Below, piece by piece: positions 13,346 through 13,777 of a DNA stretch of 13,777 nt. A program made the translations under genes and the position numbers. The DNA is from an uncultured Planctomycetaceae bacterium. Lineage in GTDB: Bacteria; Planctomycetota; Planctomycetia; Pirellulales; Thermoguttaceae. Every line of letters begins with the position of its first letter. Within the stretch, counting starts at the first letter, position 1. The notes beneath the pieces are model-generated. The model ran no database searches. It saw nothing but the letters and a program-made list of their open reading frames with translations, and was not told the DNA's origin. The DNA lies in NCBI GenBank assembly GCA_947307005.1, contig CAMZHY010000037.1, positions 1 through 13,777 on the forward strand, written 5' to 3'.

Positions 13346-13777
13346 ATGGAACGACGCAATATCTTGAAATCGGCGGGCGCGGTCGCCGGGCTTGGCGTCG
13401 CGCGAGGGGCGTTCGCGGCGGGAACCGATCTGATTAAAGTCGCGCTCGTCGGCTGCGGCGGACGCGGGCGCGGGGCGCTTCAGCAGCGAATGACCGTCGG
13501 CGACAACGTGAAGATTTACGCGCTTGCCGACGCGTTTGAATCGGCGGCTAAAGCGACGGAAAAAACGTTTAACGAACAGGGAGACGAGCGTTTCGACGTG
13601 AAAGACCGCGTCTTCTGGGGACTCGACGCCTATAAGAAAGCGATCGACCTGTGCGATTCGGTCATTTTGGCGACCCCGCCCGGGTTCCGCCCGATTCACT
13701 TCGCTTACGCGATCGATCACGATAAGCACGTCTTTATGGAGAAACCGTGCGGGGTCGATCCCCGCGCTTACAAAATG
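13346..13777 (+). CDS. Second Gfo/Idh/MocA oxidoreductase, Tat-exported (3' end outside window)
   Basis: The frame is open from ATG 13346 to the window end (144 codons). MERRNILKSAGAVAGLGVAR is a twin-arginine signal, shorter by five residues in its core than that of the copy upstream. VALVGCGGRGRGALQQR is the dinucleotide loop, and FMEKPCGVDPRAYKM carries the EKP lysine. It is clearly paralogous to the interrupted gene: long blocks such as FWGLDAYKKAID and GFRPIH are shared, while signal and loops differ, so the duplication is not recent. AGGAG at 13331-13335 (10 bases upstream) supports the start. The gene stands after a terminator, so it may have its own promoter in the 70-base gap, though I could not pick one. 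Substrate unknown; whether it is intact downstream cannot be seen. Confidence 0.92.
   Translation, partial: MERRNILKSAGAVAGLGVARGAFAAGTDLIKVALVGCGGRGRGALQQRMTVGDNVKIYALADAFESAAKATEKTFNEQGDERFDVKDRVFWGLDAYKKAIDLCDSVILATPPGFRPIHFAYAIDHDKHVFMEKPCGVDPRAYKM

Noticed and set aside
1..13777. CRISPR arrays, insertion sequences, integrase or attachment sites, and defence operons
   Set aside because: No spaced direct repeats, transposase or recombinase genes, or typical defence gene pairs were seen. The only direct repeats are short in-frame coding ones.

Overview
The window looks like chromosome of a Gram-negative planctomycete-type bacterium with a G+C-rich genome and strong codon bias. Several independent signs point that way: Tat-exported Gfo/Idh/MocA oxidoreductases starting MKRRDFLK, a leucine-rich-repeat lipoprotein, a Tat-exported cupin, lipid A genes (lpxD, lpxI), and Shine-Dalgarno motifs of the GGAG type. 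The assignment is inferred from gene content. There is no rRNA, tRNA, CRISPR array, insertion sequence or phage gene in the window.

Layout. 1-699 is the 3' end of a Pro/Ala/Ser/Gln-rich low-complexity protein closed by a terminator. 892-2241 is a cytosolic TPR protein with a clean sigma70-type promoter. 2550-2834 is rpsT (ribosomal protein bS20) with a long leader and a distal terminator. 3154-5329 is an lpxD-lpxI pair for two steps of lipid A synthesis. 5415-6320 is a secreted alpha/beta-hydrolase. It converges on a two-gene minus-strand block (6439-7592: a VOC/glyoxalase-like protein and a Tat-exported cupin), and one 17-bp perfect hairpin serves both directions. The divergent region 7593-7927 carries a good minus-strand promoter and a leader with attenuator-like hairpins. 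Plus-strand genes resume with a DUF167/YggU-like protein (7928-8278), an LRR lipoprotein (8572-10107), a DNA topoisomerase VI A-subunit homologue (10325-11491), and two tandem related Gfo/Idh/MocA oxidoreductases. The first of these is cut by a single in-frame TAG at 12356-12358. The second runs off the window end.

How the genes work together. Most genes look like separate transcription units, because hairpin/T-tract terminators and promoter-like hexamers lie between them. Only lpxD-lpxI is clearly a functional pair; the minus-strand VOC/cupin genes may be cotranscribed. The secreted hydrolase, the Tat-exported cupin (possible sugar isomerase) and the Tat-exported oxidoreductases all fit extracytoplasmic carbohydrate handling, which is inference from families.

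Most worth a second look are the topoisomerase VI A homologue with no B subunit beside it, the amber-interrupted oxidoreductase next to its paralogue, the structured leader of the cupin gene, and the 21-bp tandem repeat that forms the C-terminal tail and stop of lpxD. I did not find convincing evidence of a wholly new multi-gene system here.
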